Origin: CBDUEF01 sp018063485
Lineage (GTDB): Bacteria; Pseudomonadota; Alphaproteobacteria; Rhodobacterales; Rhodobacteraceae
Length of the DNA stretch: 64,000 bases
NCBI GenBank assembly: GCA_037045435.1
Contig: JBAOID010000031.1
Coordinates: forward strand, 487,786-551,785
Reading direction: 5' to 3'
Shown: in pieces, positions 16,911 through 24,996 of the stretch
Layout of the letters: each line of letters opens with the position of its first letter
How positions within the stretch are numbered: position 1 is the stretch's first letter
Program-made: the position numbers and the translations under genes
Notes under the pieces: generated by a model
Seen by the model: only the letters and a program-made list of their open reading frames with translations
Told to the model about the DNA's origin: nothing
Databases searched by the model: none

Positions 16911-17749
16911 GTCACCCCATCACGCGCCTGCACCGCAATTTCGACAATTTGAGCACGAGGCAACACGCCACCGGCGGCCAAATTGAATGGTGCTTCCCCG
17001 CCGCCTTTCAAACAATCGGTGACAGCGGCAATGATCGCGGCAAGACAGGCTTGGGTTGAAAAGCGATGGTCAGCGCCTTTAACCAGCGTCAGGCGAATAT
17101 CGGGGCCGGTGGCGTGATCAAGCAGGTGCAGCGCTGTGGTTGTGGAAACATCGGTGTCAGCGGTGCCTTGCAGCAGGCGCACCGGAAACGGCAAAGGCAG
17201 CGGCGCAGCCAGCACAAGGCGCGTGCGGCCATCCTCGATCAGACGGCGGGTGATGAAATAGGGGCTGTCGGAGTAATCCGACGGCATCGCGACCTTGCCA
17301 TTGGCCTGCATATCGGCACGTTGGGTATCATCAAGACCGGCCCAGATTTCCTCGGTGAAATCGGGGGCTGCGGCAATGCCGACAAGACCGCTCACGCGCT
17401 GTGGAATCTGGCGCGCCAACTGCAAAGCGATCCAGCCGCCCATGGATGACCCAACCAGCACTTGCGGGCCTTGGGTCAAACCCTCGATCACTGCCAGCGC
17501 ATCCTCAAACCAATCGCCGATGCACCCGTCAAGGAAATCCCCCGAGGACGCACCATGGCCGGAGTAATCAAACCGCATAAAGGCGCGGCCTTGCGCCTGC
17601 GCCCAGTCTTGCAGATGAACCGCCTTGGTGCCCTGCATATCGGATTTGAACCCGCCCAGAAATACCACGCCCGGCCCCTGCCCCTGCGTGACATGACAGG
17701 CAATCTTGCGGCCTTGCGGTGTCGTGAAAAAGGATGGTTCGTGCATCAT
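16901..17749 (-). CDS. Alpha/beta hydrolase, ABHD10-like
   Basis: A 282-residue serine hydrolase. MRFDYSGHGASSGDF precedes the nucleophile elbow GSSMGGWIALQLA near residue 105. The acid lies in LLQGTADTDVS and the His in KGADHRF. This layout matches the ABHD10/acyl-protein thioesterase-like branch. The ATG at 17749 is preferred over the GTG seven codons upstream. The C-terminal 40 residues beyond the hydrolase core run into the next gene by 10 bases. Roughly 125 bases separate it from divergent thrS. Confidence 0.8.
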   Translation of the reverse strand: MMHEPSFFTTPQGRKIACHVTQGQGPGVVFLGGFKSDMQGTKAVHLQDWAQAQGRAFMRFDYSGHGASSGDFLDGCIGDWFEDALAVIEGLTQGPQVLVGSSMGGWIALQLARQIPQRVSGLVGIAAAPDFTEEIWAGLDDTQRADMQANGKVAMPSDYSDSPYFITRRLIEDGRTRLVLAAPLPLPFPVRLLQGTADTDVSTTTALHLLDHATGPDIRLTLVKGADHRFSTQACLAAIIAAVTDCLKGGGEAPFNLAAGGVLPRAQIVEIAVQARDGVTCP

Positions 17750-17874
17750 GGCCCCGCTTTTTTGGCGCACCTTAGCCTGTACCGGTTGACAAGGCCAAGG
17801 CCCAAGGGCAAAACCGCGCCGATATAACCCGCAACCGGGCGTTTCGTAGGCGCCAAACAGACGAGGAGGACGAT

Positions 17875-19816
17875 ATGTCCCAGATTTCCCTGACCTTCCC
17901 CGATGGCAACAAGCGCGATTACGCAGCCGGGGTAACTGCGGCAGAGGTGGCCCTGTCCATTGCCCCCGGCCTTGCGAAAAAGGCGATTTCAGCCAGCGTT
18001 GACGGCGCGCATTACGATCTGCAATGGCCGATCAATGCCAATGCCACGATTGCGATCCATACCATGGCCGATGACGCGCAGGCGCTGGAACTGATCCGGC
18101 ATGACTGCGCGCATATCATGGCCCGAGCGGTGCAGGAGATCTGGCCCGATGTGAAAGTCACCATCGGCCCGGTGCGCGACTATGGCTGGTTCTACGATTT
18201 CGACCGCGAAGAACCCTTCACCCCCGAAGATCTAGGCCAGATCGAGGCCAGGATGAAACAGATCATCAACGCCCGCGATCCGGTTAAAACCGAAGTCTGG
18301 TCCCGCGCCCGCGCCGTCGAATACTACCGGGGCCGGCATGAGCCCTTCAAGCTGGAGTTGATCGACCGCATCCCCGAGGATCAGGATTTGCGGATGTATT
18401 GGCATGGCGATTGGCAAGACCTCTGCCGGGGCCCGCATTTGCAGCACACAGGCCAGGTGCCTGCCGATGCCTTCAAGCTTACCCATGTCGCCGGGGCCTA
18501 TTGGCTGGGCGATGCGACCCGCCCGATGTTGCAGCGGATTTACGGCGTTGGCCTTCAAGAACCGCGACGATCTCAAGGCGCATCTGACCATGCTGGAAGA
18601 GGCCGCAAAACGCGACCACCGCAAGTTGGGCCGGGAGATGAACCTGTTCCACATGCAAGACGAAGCGCCGGGCATGGTGTTCTGGCACCCCGATGGCTGG
18701 ACCATCTACCGTGCGCTGGAAGATTACATGCGCGGGCGTCAAAAGGCCGCTGGCTACCGCGAAATCAAGACGCCGCAAGTGGTTGACCGGGTATTGTGGG
18801 AGAAATCCGGCCATTGGGAGGCCTATCGCGAGAATATGTTCATCGTCGAAGTGGACGAGGAAGGCGCGCGCGAAAAGCGGATCAATGCGCTGAAACCGAT
18901 GAACTGCCCCTGCCATGTTCAGGTTTATAATCAAGGGCTCAAATCCTATCGCGACCTGCCTTTGCGTCTGGCTGAATTCGGTTCGTGCCACCGCTACGAA
19001 TCCTCGGGCTCGATGCACGGGTTGATGCGGGTGCGTGGCTTTACCCAAGACGATGCCCATATCTTCTGCACCGAGGATCAGATCGGTTCGGAATGCGAAT
19101 CCTTTATCCGCCTTCTGGCCAGCGTTTACAAAGACCTTGGTTTTGACGGGTTCGAGATCAAATTTTCAACCCGCCCTGATGTTCGCATCGGCTCGGATGA
19201 AACCTGGGACAAGGTTGAAGGCATGCTTGAGGCGGCGGTGAAAGCCGCAGGCGTGCCCTATGAGGTGGACCCCGGCGAAGGCGCGTTCTACGGGCCAAAA
19301 CTTGATTTCAAACTGACCGATGCGATCGGCCGCAAATGGCAATGCGGCACGTTCCAGGTTGATCCGAACCTGCCAAACCGGCTGGATGCGGAATATGTCG
19401 GGATAGATGGCGCGAAACACCGCCCCTATATGTTGCACCGCGCCATTCTGGGCAGCTTTGAGCGGTTCATCGGCATCTTGATCGAAAACTACGCCGGCAA
19501 ACTGCCGTTCTGGCTGGCCCCGCGTCAGGTGGTGGTGGCCGCGATCGTCTCGGATGCCGATCCGTTTGTTTATGAGGTGGTGAATGCGCTCAAAGCCGCA
19601 GGGGTGCGGGCCGAAGCCGATACGCGCAATGAAAAGATCAACTACAAGGTGCGGGAACATTCAGTGGGCAAAGTTCCCGTGATCCTCGCCATCGGCATGA
19701 AGGAAGTGGCAGAGCGCACGGTTTCCGTTCGCCGTCTGGGCGAGACGCGGACTGAAACCATCAGCCTTGATCAGGCGATTGCCACCTTCGGGCTGGAGGC
19801 GCTGCCTCCGGGCTGA
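17875..19816 (+). CDS. thrS: Threonyl-tRNA synthetase (one frameshift)
   Basis: Charges tRNA-Thr. Removing one base near 18549 gives a continuous 646-residue enzyme (E. coli ThrS is 642). The domains run TGS (LTFPDGNKRDY at the start), editing domain with HDCAHIMARAV and the HxxxH plus C/H zinc-like site in CRGPHL, catalytic core from HPDGWTIYRALEDYM with the zinc cysteine in MNCPCHVQ, motif 2 FGSCHRYESSGSMHGLMRVR, motif 3 HRAILGSFERF, and the anticodon-binding domain to the C-terminus. At the break, QRIYGV must join AFKNRDDLKAHLTM. Because the enzyme is essential and everything either side is conserved, this frameshift is almost certainly a sequence error. AGGAGG precedes the ATG, and a strong terminator follows. 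Confidence 0.95.
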
Positions 19817-19839
19817 TCCGAAACCTTGAGTTGCAGCAG

Positions 19840-19867
19840 AAAAAACGCCGGTCGCCCGGCGTTTTTT
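19840..19867 (+). terminator. Intrinsic terminator after thrS
   Basis: AAAAAACGCCGG and CCGGCGTTTTTT form a 12-base-pair stem with loop TCGC. The T-run serves thrS on the plus strand, and the A-run makes it equally usable for the convergent membrane-protein gene on the minus strand. Confidence 0.93.
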
Positions 19868-19890
19868 CATGTGATGGTAGCGTCATGGTC

Positions 19891-20247
19891 TCAATGAGTG
19901 TCAGGCTGTTTTGCCGCCAAGGCGAGGATGCCGCCCAAGCCGCACATCGCAATCGGGAACATGGTAAACACGCCAAAGCCAAAGGCCAGCCACATCCCCG
20001 CTGCTGAGGCCAACAGCAAAATCCCCGCCGGAATGTTTTGCGACCGCGCCATCGCCGCCCCGGCAATCGCCAGAATCGGGGCAAGGAAACTCGCCAGCTT
20101 GATCAGCATCGGGTTGTTCACCTGCTGCACCATGTCACCCAGATCGTTGTGGCTGTCGACAAAGACCGTATAGCCATAGCCGAAAAAGCCGATGACCATC
20201 GCCCAAAGCCCCCCAATCAGGCCCAAAGTAAGTGCTGCATTGCGCAT
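19891..20247 (-). CDS. Small membrane protein, function unknown
   Basis: A 118-residue protein that is almost entirely hydrophobic, with about four membrane segments: LTLGLIGGLWAMVIGFFGYG, then a short polar loop SHNDLGDMVQQVNNP, then three further helices. The start MRNAALTLG at 20247 has GGAG seven bases ahead; the upstream in-frame ATG at 20295 adds a polar tail without a ribosome site. Single gene, convergent with thrS. I do not recognise a family. Confidence 0.7.
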   Translation of the reverse strand: MRNAALTLGLIGGLWAMVIGFFGYGYTVFVDSHNDLGDMVQQVNNPMLIKLASFLAPILAIAGAAMARSQNIPAGILLLASAAGMWLAFGFGVFTMFPIAMCGLGGILALAAKQPDTH

Positions 20248-20359
20248 GCGAATCTCCACGCTTGATTTTCGATCATGGTTTGGCATGATTTGCACAGTGA
20301 CGACAGACTTTCTGACCGCCTATCGCATCGAAGGCCCCGAAAGAACTGGCTTGCACGGT

Positions 20360-20379
20360 CTCGGGCAATGTCGCCCGAG
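20360..20379 (+). promoter_or_regulatory. Hairpin in the cspA leader
   Basis: CTCGGGC and GCCCGAG form a perfect 7-base-pair stem with a 6-base loop, about 24 bases ahead of the cspA start codon and just before its GGAG ribosome site. Cold-shock mRNAs commonly carry structured leaders that control translation. The role here is inferred from position. Confidence 0.4.
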
Positions 20380-20403
20380 GGGGGTTGAGATAGGAGAAAC
20401 GGC

Positions 20404-20610
20404 ATGCCGACCGGCACCGTAAAGTGGTTCAACAGCACCAAGGGTTATGGATTCATTGCGCCCGACAATGGCGGAAAGGACGTTTTTGTCCATGTTTCGG
20501 CGGTGGAACGCGCCGGCCTGAAAGGCCTGAACGACAACCAGAAGATCGGTTATGAATTGCAATCAGGCCGCGACGGCAAGGAATCTGCGGGCGATTTGCG
20601 TCTGCTCTAA
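20404..20610 (+). CDS. Cold shock protein, CspA family
   Basis: A 68-residue single cold-shock domain. RNP1 reads KGYGFIAPD and RNP2 VFVHVSA, the two nucleic-acid-binding strands. It opens MPTGTVKWFNSTKGYG, as CspA proteins do. It acts as an RNA chaperone that melts secondary structure. It is monocistronic, with TAGGAGAA ahead of ATG and a hairpin terminator behind. Confidence 0.94.
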   Translation: MPTGTVKWFNSTKGYGFIAPDNGGKDVFVHVSAVERAGLKGLNDNQKIGYELQSGRDGKESAGDLRLL

Positions 20611-20632
20611 GCGGCTGTCCGTTTGTGGGAAC

Positions 20633-20660
20633 CGGCCCTGATTGGGGCCGTTTCTCATTT
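20633..20660 (+). terminator. Terminator after cspA
   Basis: CGGCCC (20633-20638) and GGGCCG (20645-20650) form a stem around TGATTG, followed by TTTCTCATTT. It lies in the short convergent gap to the ArsC-like gene. Confidence 0.7.
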
Positions 20661-20981
20661 CAATACAGCGTCTTGCACCGGCTGATCCCAGCCAAGATAC
20701 CAAATCACGCCGTCTTGAATCACCGGACGCTTCATCACTGCGGGTTGTGCGGCAATTTGCGCCTCCGGGTCTGAGACCCGCAGGAAATCGGAAAATCCGC
20801 GGTAGGTGGTCGATTGGCGGTTGATCACCCGCTCGCCAAACTCGGTTACAATCGCATCAATCTCGGCCGCCGTCAGCGGTTGGCTGCGCACATCGCGAAA
20901 GGTTACGTCTTTCCCCACCGCTTCAATCGCCTTCAGCGCTTTCTTGCAGGTGTCACAGGTGGAAATGCCATAGAGAATCAT
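20655..20981 (-). CDS. ArsC/Spx family protein (YffB-like)
   Basis: A 108-residue thioredoxin-fold protein of the ArsC family. It has the redox motif in YGISTCDTCKKA (CDTC, both cysteines present) and RQSTTYRGF-type text, with KRPVIQDG near residue 84, corresponding to the RPI motif of ArsC. Family members include arsenate reductase, Spx and YffB. With no arsenic genes nearby and the short length, a YffB-like glutathione-dependent thiol reductase is more likely than true arsenate reductase. Confidence 0.8.
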   Translation of the reverse strand: MILYGISTCDTCKKALKAIEAVGKDVTFRDVRSQPLTAAEIDAIVTEFGERVINRQSTTYRGFSDFLRVSDPEAQIAAQPAVMKRPVIQDGVIWYLGWDQPVQDAVLK

Positions 20982-21289
20982 ATCGGTCTTTCAGGTCAGG
21001 ACGCGGCGGATACACCCCAAGCCGCGAATGGAGTCTTAAAGCGCTCCCGGATCAGGTCTGCTGGCAACCATCACCGGGGGCCAATTCTTCATAGCCGCAT
21101 TACCATTGCATTCATAGACGTCATGGGCGATGGCAGCGGGACAACTGCCGTTCGAGTTGTTCAAGGCGCTTGAGGTTGGCTTGATCTCGGGCCGCGAGGC
21201 AGCGGCGGCACGCACAGGCCTGGCGATATCGCTTTCCCCCGGTGAACACCCAAATGGTGGGCCTGGGGAGAAGCGCCCAGACCCGGCCC

Positions 21290-21360
21290 GTCGCTCAAAC
21301 TCAACCGGGCGGACATAGCCGATGGTCGAGTGCCTGCGAACCGTGTTGTTGACCTGATGC
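21290..21360 (-). mobile_element. IS3-family transposase C-terminal remnant
   Basis: The minus strand reads QVNNTVRRHSTIGYVRPVEFE, the conserved C-terminal tail of IS3-family OrfB transposases (R-R-H-S-T-x-G-Y-x-x-P-x-E-F-E). The catalytic DDE core upstream is absent: the sequence before the tail is unrelated. This is a truncated scar, not an active element, and I see no matching inverted ends. Confidence 0.65.
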
Positions 21361-21368
21361 TGTGGATT

Positions 21369-21393
21369 GCCCTTTCAACTGAGCTATAAGGGC
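21369..21393 (-). other. tRNA-like 5' fragment (D-arm), not a full tRNA
   Basis: On the minus strand, GCCCTTATAGCTCAGTTGAA resembles the acceptor strand and D-arm of a tRNA (TAGCTCAGTTG is the usual D-arm text). No anticodon or T-arm follows; instead the sequence runs within about 15 bases into the transposase remnant. It may mark an old integration at a tRNA gene, or be chance. Confidence 0.35.
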
Positions 21394-21678
21394 GGATCGG
21401 CAAACCGCCATCCTCAAGCACAAGATGGAGGGATATCCGATCACCGTCGAGGCTTTCGCCCGCGCCAAGATCACTTGGGTCAGTCCGAGTTGGCCGTTGA
21501 TATTGGCCGGCTTGAAGTCTTCGATGGTTTCAGCCGCGCTGTCAAAATTGCGGCAGGGTCAGCGCGGCTGCGGTTTGGTGTGGAAAGCCGCGCATTGGGC
21601 CAAACCACCCCATCACCACAATTTTGCGCGGCCTCTGTTCGATCATGATCGAATGCCGGGCGCGGTGTTGCAAGATCG

Positions 21679-23364
21679 TCATGGCGCGCGGTTGTTATGC
21701 GCCATCAGAAAAACCGCGGCCAACCCCATGGCCACCACCACCAAGGCTGCGGGTGCGGCCTCGTTCAGCCGCTCAAGGCTCGCCAATTCGAACACGCGGG
21801 TAGACAGGGTGTTATAATTGAAAGGGCGCAACAGCAGGGTAGCGGGCAGCTCTTTGACGCAATCAACAAAAACCACCAGCAGCGCCGTTGCCACCGAGCC
21901 GCGCATCAGCGGTAAATAGACTGCGCGCAACGTGCCACCCGCACTGCGCCCCAAACTGCGCGCTGCCAGCGGCAAGGAGGGGGAAATCCGCCCGAAAGAG
22001 CTGTCAACCGCGCCCTGAGCGATGCCGAAAAACCGCACCACATAGGCAAGGATGATCGCTGCCGCCGTACCGGTAATCAACAGGCCCGGATCATGGCCGG
22101 TCAGATCAAGGATTAGGTCAGCCAGCCGATGATCCATAGCCGCCAGCGGGATCAGCAACCCGACCGCCAGCACCGCCCCAGGGGCAGCATAGCCCACAGT
22201 CGTGACCGGCAAGACCCAGCGCGCCATGCCCCGCCCGACCAATCTCACGCCATACACCAAAAACAGGGCAGCCGTCACTGCAACAACCGACGCAATCGCA
22301 CCCACCACAACCGTATTCAATGCGGCCTGCGCCAACCCCTTGGCCAGCCAGACCTGCGGCTTGGAAAACGCCAGTGCCACCATCACAGCGACGGGCAGCA
22401 CAAAGCCGATGGCAAAGGGAAACAGGCAGAGCAGCGTCGCAATCCAGGCCTTCGCCCCGCTCAATTGCCGTGGCTCGATCGGGCGCGAGGCGCGTGACGG
22501 GCGATGAAAGCGCGCATTGCGTCGGCTCAGGCGCTCGATGGTAACCAACACCAGAATCAGCGCCAGGATCACACCCGAGAGTTGCGCGGCACCGCCTGCG
22601 TTATTGCCGTTCAGCCAGGTGGAAAACACTCCGGTGGTCAGGGTTTGCACACCGAAATGTTCAACCACCCCAAAATCTGCCACCGTTTCCATCAGCGCAA
22701 GTGCCACCCCCGCCGCAATCGCCGGGCGGGCAAGCGGCAGGCCCAAACGCCAAAACACGCCCCACGGCCCCTGCCCCAATGCGCGCGCCACCTCATAGGT
22801 GCTGCCCGATTGCTCGCGAAACGCGGCTCGGGCCAACAGAAAAACATAGGGAAACAGCGCCGCCGACAGCACCACAATTGCCATCCCGATGCTGCGCACC
22901 TGCGGAAACCAATAGTCGCGCGCCGAGGACCAACCGAAAGTCGCGCGCAGGCTGCTTTGCAAGACCCCCGAGTAATCCAGAAAATCAACCAGCGCGTAGG
23001 CCCCGACATAGGCTGGAATCGCCATTGGCAACAACAATGCCACGCTTAACCAACGCTGACCGGGAAAACGATACATGGTGACCAGCCAAGCCGCCCCGGT
23101 GCCGACAGAAGCCGTCAGCATCCCCACCCCGGCCATCAGAATCAACGTATTGCCAAAATAGCGCGGCAACACCGTGGCCAGAAGATGCGGCCAGATGTTT
23201 TCGGTTGGATGAAAGGCCAGCCACAGCACCGACAGAATCGGCGCCACCACCACGGCAGCGATCAGCACTGCACCAACCGACCATATATCCGGCCAACTGC
23301 GGCGGTGCCGCGCGGGGTTGGCCAATGCGGGGAAATTAGTCTGAGTGTTTTTATCAGCGATCAT
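21679..23364 (-). CDS. Iron(III)-type ABC importer permease, FbpB/SfuB-like
   Basis: A 561-residue permease with two tandem permease domains and about 12 hydrophobic helices. Both EAA loops are visible: EVARALGQGPWGVFWRLGLP near residue 203 and AARSLGRSAGGTLRAVYLPL near 482. The tail includes CVKELPATLLLRPFNYNTLS, characteristic of the Fe(III) FbpB group. The start is MIADKNTQ at 23364; the longer upstream frame has no support. No binding protein or ATPase gene lies beside it, so the partners must be elsewhere. The stop lies next to the mobile-element debris, which may have removed former neighbours. Confidence 0.88.
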   Translation of the reverse strand: MIADKNTQTNFPALANPARHRRSWPDIWSVGAVLIAAVVVAPILSVLWLAFHPTENIWPHLLATVLPRYFGNTLILMAGVGMLTASVGTGAAWLVTMYRFPGQRWLSVALLLPMAIPAYVGAYALVDFLDYSGVLQSSLRATFGWSSARDYWFPQVRSIGMAIVVLSAALFPYVFLLARAAFREQSGSTYEVARALGQGPWGVFWRLGLPLARPAIAAGVALALMETVADFGVVEHFGVQTLTTGVFSTWLNGNNAGGAAQLSGVILALILVLVTIERLSRRNARFHRPSRASRPIEPRQLSGAKAWIATLLCLFPFAIGFVLPVAVMVALAFSKPQVWLAKGLAQAALNTVVVGAIASVVAVTAALFLVYGVRLVGRGMARWVLPVTTVGYAAPGAVLAVGLLIPLAAMDHRLADLILDLTGHDPGLLITGTAAAIILAYVVRFFGIAQGAVDSSFGRISPSLPLAARSLGRSAGGTLRAVYLPLMRGSVATALLVVFVDCVKELPATLLLRPFNYNTLSTRVFELASLERLNEAAPAALVVVAMGLAAVFLMAHNNRAP

Positions 23365-23478
23365 GAGATCTGCGACTACAGGAAAGCGGTTCCCCTGTCC
23401 AGAAAAGCGATTATACTGCGCCAAAAGCAAGGCCGGGCAAACCAACGCGGCCAAAACAACAAGGCAGGCCAAAGATCA

Positions 23479-24354
23479 ATGCGGATAGTTTATCACCTTG
23501 GGGCACATTTCACCGATGAAGACCGACTGATCAAATGTTTGCTGAAAAATCGCGACACCTTGTCAAAGCAAGGTGTTGTGGTGCCGGGGCCGAAGAAATA
23601 CCGCAACCTTTTGCGCGACACCGCGATCGAGTTGAAAGGTCAGGCGGCCAGCATCGACAGTCAGGCCCTGATCCTCGATCAGATCATGGACGAAGATCAG
23701 GCGGATCGGCTGATCCTGAGCTGGGATTCCTTTTTGTCCTTGCCGCCTTGGGTGCTCAAGGACACGCTTTATCCTGCGGCCGGTGATCGGGTCCGCGCTT
23801 TTTCGCAGATTTTCCCGCAAATCGAAGCCGAATTTTTCCTCGCGGTCCGAAACCCCGCCAGCTTCTTGCCCGCCCTTTACGAAAAGGCGGGGGCGAACAA
23901 AAGCTATGACGCGTTTCTTGAGGGGGCCGATCCATTGCAACTGCGCTGGTCGGATGTGATCGAGCGCATTCTGGACGCCAACCCCGATGTGCCACTGACG
24001 GTCTGGTGCGATGAGGATACGCCGCTGATCTGGCCCGAGGTGCTGCGCGCGGTGGCCGGGGTTGATCCGGCAACGGTGTTTGAAGGCGAGGATGACCTTT
24101 TGGCCATGCTGATGTCGGGCGAAGGCCTTACGCGGATGAAGGCCTACCAAGAAACCCACCCCACCGGATCGTTGCTGCAAAGGCGCAAAGTGGTTTCGGC
24201 GTTTCTCGACAAATTCGCCCTGCCAGAGCGCATTGCGATGGAGTTCGAGATGCCGGGTTGGACGGCAGACTACGCCGCCGCCCTGACGCGCGCCTATGAA
24301 GAGGATGTAGCGCGCATCATGGCGATGCCAGAGGTCACCTTCCTGGCCGCCTGA
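23479..24354 (+). CDS. Sulfotransferase-like protein with degenerate P-loop, function unknown
   Basis: A 291-residue soluble protein. Its start MRIVYHLGAHFTDEDRLIKC has the shape of the sulfotransferase/P-loop N-terminus (beta strand, then HxGAHxT, then helix), but the usual TxTT/GKT phosphate loop is replaced by TDEDR. SFLSLPPWVLKD and FFLAVRNPASFLPALYEKA resemble the second strand-helix unit of these proteins. Catalysis with PAPS is therefore doubtful. It stands alone, divergent from the FbpB-like gene and convergent with gapR six bases on. The start is ATG at 23479; longer in-frame sequence upstream overlaps the FbpB-like gene. Confidence 0.65.
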   Translation: MRIVYHLGAHFTDEDRLIKCLLKNRDTLSKQGVVVPGPKKYRNLLRDTAIELKGQAASIDSQALILDQIMDEDQADRLILSWDSFLSLPPWVLKDTLYPAAGDRVRAFSQIFPQIEAEFFLAVRNPASFLPALYEKAGANKSYDAFLEGADPLQLRWSDVIERILDANPDVPLTVWCDEDTPLIWPEVLRAVAGVDPATVFEGEDDLLAMLMSGEGLTRMKAYQETHPTGSLLQRRKVVSAFLDKFALPERIAMEFEMPGWTADYAAALTRAYEEDVARIMAMPEVTFLAA

Positions 24355-24360
24355 CCTTGT

Positions 24361-24615
24361 TCAGGCCATGCCCAGCGCGGATTTATACATCTCGATGATT
24401 GCCTCTTCCTCGGCAATCTCGTCGGGCTTGCGTTTGCGCAGCGCGATCACCTTGCGCATGACCTTGGTGTCATAGCCGCGCCCCTTGGCCTCGGCGAACA
24501 GTTCCTTTTCCTGTTCGGCGACGTCCTTCTTTTCAGAGGCCAATTGTTCAGCACGTTCGATGAATTGGCGCAACTCGTCTGCGGTCACGCTATAGGTGTC
24601 GGTCACGTCATTCAT
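24361..24615 (-). CDS. gapR: GapR family DNA-binding protein (DUF2312)
   Basis: An 84-residue protein matching the alphaproteobacterial DUF2312/GapR family throughout: ADELRQFIERAEQLASEKKD, then KELFAEAKGRGYDTKVMRKV and the C-terminal IALRKRKPDEIAEEEAIIEM. In Caulobacter GapR binds overtwisted AT-rich DNA and assists topoisomerases during replication. The protein is highly charged and mostly helical, consistent with its coiled-coil dimer. Single gene. Confidence 0.93.
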   Translation of the reverse strand: MNDVTDTYSVTADELRQFIERAEQLASEKKDVAEQEKELFAEAKGRGYDTKVMRKVIALRKRKPDEIAEEEAIIEMYKSALGMA

Positions 24616-24747
24616 CGGGGCGCTCCTTGCTGGCGGAAAATCAACGCCGCTTCCTACCTTGGCCCATGGGGCGGGCGCAAGCGCGCGCGCACTTGCAAGG
24701 CGCAGATTGAGCGGCTAGTCGATAGGACGCAGGCAAAGGAGGCAGAT

Positions 24748-24993
24748 ATGAACGCGGCAAACAGCGGATTTGGCACCATGGATTACATGATCTGGACTGG
24801 AGCCGCCCTGACTTTGGTGGGCGTCATAGGGCTGGTCTGGTGCATCCGGCTGGCCATGAAGGCCCGAAGCGCCGGATTGAGCGGTGAGGCCATGGCAGCG
24901 GTCTTGCGCCGTGTGACGGTTTACAATCTTGCGGCGCTGGCGATATCAGGCATCGGATTGATGCTGGTGGTGGTCGGGGTCATTCTGATCTGA
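24748..24993 (+). CDS. Small two-helix membrane protein
   Basis: 81 residues with two membrane helices, MIWTGAALTLVGVIGLVWCI and LAALAISGIGLMLVVVGVIL, joined by a basic loop KARSAGLSGEAMAAVLRR. An excellent AAAGGAGG site lies six bases before the ATG. It is conserved in look with small inner-membrane proteins of Rhodobacterales, but I know no function. It converges on the FadB-like gene three bases away. Confidence 0.75.
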   Translation: MNAANSGFGTMDYMIWTGAALTLVGVIGLVWCIRLAMKARSAGLSGEAMAAVLRRVTVYNLAALAISGIGLMLVVVGVILI

Positions 24994-24996
24994 GCG

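Larger units (their letters stand above)
20982..21678. other. 700-base gene-poor region holding mobile-element debris
   Basis: No intact gene. The minus strand carries a short IS3-type transposase tail and a tRNA-like 5' fragment, listed separately. The part at 21400-21640 has protein-like but interrupted text on the minus strand (for example DFKPANINGQLGLTQVI) that I cannot assign. The part nearest the ArsC-like gene shows nothing recognisable. Confidence 0.6.

Noticed and set aside
18545..18556. Programmed ribosomal frameshifting in thrS
   Set aside because: No slippery heptamer or downstream structure is evident, thrS is not known to use it, and the same one-base excess recurs in unrelated genes.
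20655..20981. Arsenate reductase
   Set aside because: The family match is to ArsC/Spx/YffB in general, and no ars genes are nearby, so arsenic resistance is not claimed.
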